From Clostridium sp. CAG:451 (GTDB lineage: Bacteria > Bacillota_I > Bacilli_A > RF39 > UBA660): 10,002 nucleotides of DNA. The notes beneath the pieces are model-generated. The model was not told the origin of the DNA, did no database searches, and saw nothing but the letters and a program-made list of their open reading frames with translations. Location: NCBI GenBank assembly GCA_000438295.1, contig FR901036.1:1-10002 (forward strand). The letters are read 5' to 3'. The first letter of the stretch is position 1. Every line of letters begins with the position of its first letter. Of this stretch, positions 7,225 through 10,002 are shown one piece after another. A program made the translations under genes and the position numbers.

Positions 7225-9447
7225 TTAATCATTTATTCCTGTTATAGTCTTTTCTGTTTTCTCACTATATACTTTTTTCTTTTTACCATAACCAAGTTTG
7301 GCAAACTTAGTCCATAATAGTGGAGCAATAAATAGTGATGAATAAGTACCAGCAATAAGTCCTACTGTCATAGCAAGATTAAATGATAATACTTCTCTAC
7401 TACCAAGAATAATTAGGGCAATAACTGGTATGATAGTAGTAAGTGATGTATAAATAGATCTTAAAGCTGTTTGTTTCATACTGATATTTGCTACATCAGT
7501 AATTTCTTTATCAGTTAATTTACTTATATTTTTACCATTAAGGTTTTCTCTTATACGGTCAAATACAACAATTGTATTATTTATTGAATAACCAATAATA
7601 GCAAGGACTGCTGCTATAAACATTGAGTCAACTTCTACTCTTGAAATAGCCATGAATGATGTCATTAATAAAACATCATGTAGTAGACATAAAACAGAGC
7701 AAATACCAAAGCTTATATGGAATCTTATACTTATGTAGATAATGATACCTACTAAAGAAACTAGTATAGCAAAGATAGCATTTTTAATTAGTTCTTGTTT
7801 AACAACATTACTTACTACACCAATATCTACATTAGCTTTATATTTATTTTCAAAGTAGCTTTTTACTTCTTCTACTTTATCTTTCTTTAAGATATCTTTA
7901 ACTCTAAGATCTGCTTCTTTATCTCGTCTTTCTATTTCTACTTTTGTTAATTTTAATTCTTTTAAATCTTTTGTTAATTCTTTACTTGATAATTTCTTCT
8001 CAGTTACTAGACTAATATCACTACCTGCTTGATAATCTATTCCAAGAGCTAATCCTTTAGTAGCTGTAAATATTACTCCGACTAGGAAGATGATACTTGA
8101 GAAAATTGCAAAGTATTTAGAATAATCTAGTAGTGGTTTCTTAGCTTTTTTATTTTCTTTTTCTTCTTTAACATTTAGGAAGAAGCTTATTTTATCATTG
8201 AAGTAGCCAGTATTAATAAAGGTTTTCATCAATGTTCTTGTTATTGCTACCATAGTTACCATAGTAACTGCTATATTGATAATTAACATAGTAGCAAATC
8301 CTTTAACACTACTTTCCCCAAAGACAAACATAATAATAGCTACTAATAAAGTCGTAAGGTTTGAATCTACTATTGTTTTGAAGCTTGATTTACTACCCAT
8401 CTTAAAGGCTAGTGGTAAACTTTTTCCTTTTTTAAGTTCTTCTTTTACTCTTTCATATAATAATACATTAGCATCAATTGCCATACCAATACCTAGTATT
8501 AAAGCGGCAATTCCAGGTAGAGTTAATACTCCTCCTACTAACCAAAATGTTCCAAAGACAAAGAATGTATATAGGATAATAGATACTGCTGATAAAATAC
8601 CACAGAAATGATATAAAACTAATAATAGGAAGATAATTAAAGCTATACCAATAACTCCTGCTATTAAAGTTTTCTGCAAAGTGGCATCTCCAAATGATGC
8701 TCCTACTGTTTTACTTGATAATTCAGTTAATTTGGTTGGTAGACTTCCAGAATTTATTAGGTCTACTAAGTTTTGTACTTCATCTTCTGTAAAATTACCT
8801 TGAATAATTACATCACTTGCAAAGGCTTGCGATACTTTAGCAGCTGATAAACAGTGACTATCACTAGTTCCACATGATGATGATTCACTTGAGTAACTAT
8901 CTTTGCTATCATCAAAGTCTAACCAAATAACTATTACATTATCACTCATATCTTTTACTTTATTAGTTACTTTATAGAAAGTATCTTTATCTCTAACACT
9001 AAGAGCGACAGCTGGTTTTCCACTTTGGTCTTGTCCTACTTTAGCTCCCCCTGCTTTTAAGACATCACTTGTCATTAGTAGATTATTGTTTGAATCTCTA
9101 AATGTCAAATTAGCGACAGTTGATAACTTTGATCTAGCATCTTCTTGGTTGGTTACCCCAGCTAGTTTAACTCTAATCTTATCGTTACCTTCTAAGACTA
9201 TTTCTGGTTCACTTACTCCTAGTGAATCAATTCTTTTTAGCATACTTTTATAAGTTGCATTTAATTTTTCTTTTGTCATTTTACTTCCATCAATCGGACT
9301 AACTTGATAAAGTATTTCAAATCCTCCTTGTAAATCAAGACCAAATTTCAAATCTTGAAATAGAGGCTTAAAAAAGGCAGAAACTAATGCTGTGATAATA
9401 AAAATCCATAATAGTTTGCCAATCATTTGTTTTTTCTTTTTTTTCAT
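7225..9447 (-). CDS. secDF: Fused protein translocase subunit SecDF
   Basis: The 740-residue protein is a natural SecD-SecF fusion, as in Bacillus. The SecD half has TM1 (about 10-27), GLDLQGG (36-42), an extracytoplasmic domain to about 255, and a helix bundle containing GMAIDANVLLYER (321-333; proton-path Asp325). A Lys/Glu-rich cytoplasmic linker (about 427-438) joins the SecF half. That half has TM7 (about 443-463), GIDYQAG (469-475), its periplasmic domain, and a bundle with GYSINNT (619-625) and ALRSIYTSLTT. SecDF pulls exported chains through SecYEG using the ion gradient. Two SecF motifs deviate: the conserved Asp of GYSINDT is Asn624, and GIDFxGG has Ala in place of the first Gly. 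The SecD domain carries a Ser-rich stretch with two cysteines (Cys192, Cys199). GAGGTG overlapping the comN stop is the Shine-Dalgarno, six bases before ATG 9447. Confidence 0.95.
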   Translation of the reverse strand: MKKKKKQMIGKLLWIFIITALVSAFFKPLFQDLKFGLDLQGGFEILYQVSPIDGSKMTKEKLNATYKSMLKRIDSLGVSEPEIVLEGNDKIRVKLAGVTNQEDARSKLSTVANLTFRDSNNNLLMTSDVLKAGGAKVGQDQSGKPAVALSVRDKDTFYKVTNKVKDMSDNVIVIWLDFDDSKDSYSSESSSCGTSDSHCLSAAKVSQAFASDVIIQGNFTEDEVQNLVDLINSGSLPTKLTELSSKTVGASFGDATLQKTLIAGVIGIALIIFLLLVLYHFCGILSAVSIILYTFFVFGTFWLVGGVLTLPGIAALILGIGMAIDANVLLYERVKEELKKGKSLPLAFKMGSKSSFKTIVDSNLTTLLVAIIMFVFGESSVKGFATMLIINIAVTMVTMVAITRTLMKTFINTGYFNDKISFFLNVKEEKENKKAKKPLLDYSKYFAIFSSIIFLVGVIFTATKGLALGIDYQAGSDISLVTEKKLSSKELTKDLKELKLTKVEIERRDKEADLRVKDILKKDKVEEVKSYFENKYKANVDIGVVSNVVKQELIKNAIFAILVSLVGIIIYISIRFHISFGICSVLCLLHDVLLMTSFMAISRVEVDSMFIAAVLAIIGYSINNTIVVFDRIRENLNGKNISKLTDKEITDVANISMKQTALRSIYTSLTTIIPVIALIILGSREVLSFNLAMTVGLIAGTYSSLFIAPLLWTKFAKLGYGKKKKVYSEKTEKTITGIND

Positions 9448-9457
9448 TTCTCACACC

Positions 9458-9733
9458 TCATAATATTTCTAAATTGTTGTTGTCGTTTGTTTGTTGATGC
9501 ATTAATTTTAGATATTCATCTACTTCTTCTTTTTGAACATGCATAATATCACTAACAATATCAGCAAGACAAAGTTGATTGCCATTCTTCCATTTCTTTT
9601 TTATTAGAAAGTTCCAAATGTCTGTTTCTTTTATATAAGAATAACCTAGCTTTTTAAATTCATTTTTCTTAGTCCGTAATGCTGGTTTAACTCTTTTATA
9701 AAGTTCTTCTTTAGAAGCAAAAGTAATATCCAT
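9458..9733 (-). CDS. comN: ComN-like post-transcriptional regulator (PF13797-type small protein)
   Basis: The 91-residue soluble protein contains the pattern LYKRVKPALRTKKNEFKKLGY, then an acidic segment with a Trp (ETDIWNFL), a basic KKKWKN patch, and LADIVSDIMHVQKEEVDEYL. This matches my memory of Bacillus ComN (YrzD), which controls comE mRNA and is found near secDF in Firmicutes. The secDF neighbour ten bases downstream is strong contextual support. I chose the ATG at 9733 because AGGTGG lies five bases before it; a GTG three codons earlier (9742) is in frame but has no Shine-Dalgarno. The hydrophilic Asn-rich tail (residues 82-89) looks disordered. The role in this organism is uncertain, since no competence gene is in view. 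It is the first gene of the minus-strand cluster. Confidence 0.72.
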   Translation of the reverse strand: MDITFASKEELYKRVKPALRTKKNEFKKLGYSYIKETDIWNFLIKKKWKNGNQLCLADIVSDIMHVQKEEVDEYLKLMHQQTNDNNNLEIL

Positions 9734-9758
9734 TCTTCCCACCTACCAAACTAACACT

Positions 9759-9787
9759 ATTATACATCATTTTTATTAACATGAAAA
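9759..9787 (-). promoter_or_regulatory. Likely sigma-A promoter of the minus-strand operon
   Basis: On the minus strand a perfect TATAAT (9764-9759) is preceded by a 17-base spacer and TTTTCA (9787-9782; 4 of 6 matches to TTGACA). Transcription would begin near 9752, giving a leader of about 20 bases before the comN-like start. Position, spacing and the perfect -10 make this the best candidate for driving the tightly packed genes to its left. Confidence 0.65.
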
Positions 9788-9897
9788 TGAAAAAAAAGTC
9801 AAATTTCTACTCTAGAAAGGAGATTTTGTATTTTCCAGTATGTTTAATAAGAAGATTTATTAAATTGCTCCTTCAATTTGTTGAATTGGCAGGGTAA
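9781..9897 (+). CDS. Possible 38-codon small ORF or leader peptide, unproven
   Basis: A plus-strand frame of 38 codons opens at ATG 9781 and ends at TAA 9895-9897. The product is basic at the start (MKMKKKSNFYSRK) and then hydrophobic (ILYFPVCLIRRFIKLLLQF), so it would be membrane-seeking if made. The first ATG has no Shine-Dalgarno. An in-frame TTG at 9826 follows AGAAAGGAG (9814-9822) but with only three bases of spacing, which is short. The frame overlaps the operon promoter on the other strand. Such a frame can occur by chance in AT-rich DNA; no homologue is recognised. Confidence 0.2.
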   Translation: MKMKKKSNFYSRKEILYFPVCLIRRFIKLLLQFVELAG

Positions 9898-9928
9898 AAC
9901 ATGTCTAATTTGCATTTTTCCCTTTTTG
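9870..9928 (+). promoter_or_regulatory. Overlapping hairpins, possibly attenuator- or terminator-like
   Basis: On the plus strand, CCTTCAATT (9870-9878) can pair with AATTGGCAGG (9884-9893) around a five-base loop, with one bulge and one G-U pair. Further on, AGGGTAAAA (9891-9899) can pair with TTTTTCCCT (9915-9923) with one mismatch and a 15-base loop, followed by more T residues. The two stems share 9891-9893 and so exclude each other, the geometry seen in attenuators. Both are AU-rich and weak, so this may be fortuitous. Confidence 0.25.
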
Positions 9929-9943
9929 CTTTCTAATTTTTAT

Positions 9944-9949
9944 TATGAT
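9944..9949 (+). promoter_or_regulatory. Candidate -10 element for the gene entering at the right edge
   Basis: TATGAT (5 of 6 matches to TATAAT) lies about 20 bases before a strong Shine-Dalgarno. No good -35 is found at 16-18 bases upstream; the TTGCAT at 9910 is too far and the TTGCTT at 9926 too near. The rest of the 235-base divergent gap (9734-9968) holds the operon promoter, the small frame and the hairpins described separately. Confidence 0.35.
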
Positions 9950-9968
9950 AGATTAGGAGCGAAAGGAG

Positions 9969-10002
9969 GTGAACACAATCGATTTAGATGAAAAAATATC
10001 TT
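9969..10002 (+). CDS. 5' end of an unidentified plus-strand gene, cut by the right edge
   Basis: A near-perfect anti-16S match, AAAGGAGGTGA (9962-9972), shows that translation starts here on the plus strand. The likely frame reads V-N-T-I-D-L-D-E-K-I-S to the edge. Its start is ambiguous. GTG at 9969 would rely on the earlier AGGAG (9955-9959), nine bases away. An in-frame ATC at 9978 is ideally spaced from GGAGG but would be a rare start codon. The ATG at 9988, in a different frame, is 18 bases from GGAGG, which is too far. Only about eleven codons are visible, so no function is proposed. Confidence 0.45.
   Translation, partial: MNTIDLDEKIS

Noticed and set aside
8276..8611. Open frame of 111 codons on the plus strand
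   Set aside because: It is antisense to the most conserved part of SecD; the composition is that of a reverse-complement shadow of membrane-helix codons.
9889..9925. T-box-like element (AGGGT...) in the divergent region
   Set aside because: The conserved AGGGTGGNACCGCG core is absent, and no specifier stem is visible.
1..10002. CRISPR arrays, tRNA/rRNA genes, transposases, insertion-sequence ends, phage genes
   Set aside because: Looked for on both strands; no regularly spaced repeats, structural RNA signatures or mobile-element proteins were seen.

Overview
This is a very AT-rich bacterial segment in which every recognisable gene lies on the minus strand, so transcription runs from right to left. 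The gene content points to a low-GC Gram-positive (Bacillota, class Bacilli or a close relative), probably a host-associated fermentative lineage such as the RF39/Erysipelotrichia/mollicute-like groups. The main evidence is a ComN-like regulator, a fused SecDF, and a bifunctional Rel followed directly by dtd. Tryptophan is encoded by TGG (for example in dtd), and several genes end in TGA, so the mollicute UGA=Trp code is not in use. The lineage assignment is an inference.

Layout in transcription order, right to left. A divergent intergenic region (about 9734-9968) holds a likely operon promoter for the minus strand. Its plus strand has a strong Shine-Dalgarno and the first codons of a gene that runs off the right edge. 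The minus-strand cluster then reads comN-like regulator, secDF, rel, dtd, an AI-2E/PerM-family permease split by a frameshift, a MYG1-family DHH-type phosphoesterase, a methylated-DNA-cysteine methyltransferase, two unrecognised membrane or membrane-anchored proteins, and hemW. Spacing is very tight: 4-base ATGA/GTGA overlaps, an 11-base overlap, directly abutting genes, or gaps of at most 26 bases, with Shine-Dalgarno sequences often overlapping the previous stop codon. This suggests one long operon, about 9.6 kb if fully co-transcribed. At the left edge a further promoter-like site, a Shine-Dalgarno and a start codon mark the next gene, whose reading frame appears broken after a few codons.

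Functionally this is mostly housekeeping: Sec-dependent export (secDF), stringent response (rel), removal of D-amino acids from tRNA (dtd), alkylated-DNA repair (ogt), and a radical-SAM heme chaperone (hemW). The comN-secDF-...-rel-dtd order follows the familiar Bacillus arrangement but lacks recJ and apt between secDF and rel. I see no mobile element, CRISPR array, tRNA, rRNA or defence island, and no convincing new multi-gene system. The points worth a second look are the frameshift at a seven-A run in the permease gene, the loss of the conserved SecF proton-path aspartate, a Lys in place of the arginine finger in the DNA methyltransferase, and possible attenuator-like structure in the right-hand intergenic region.
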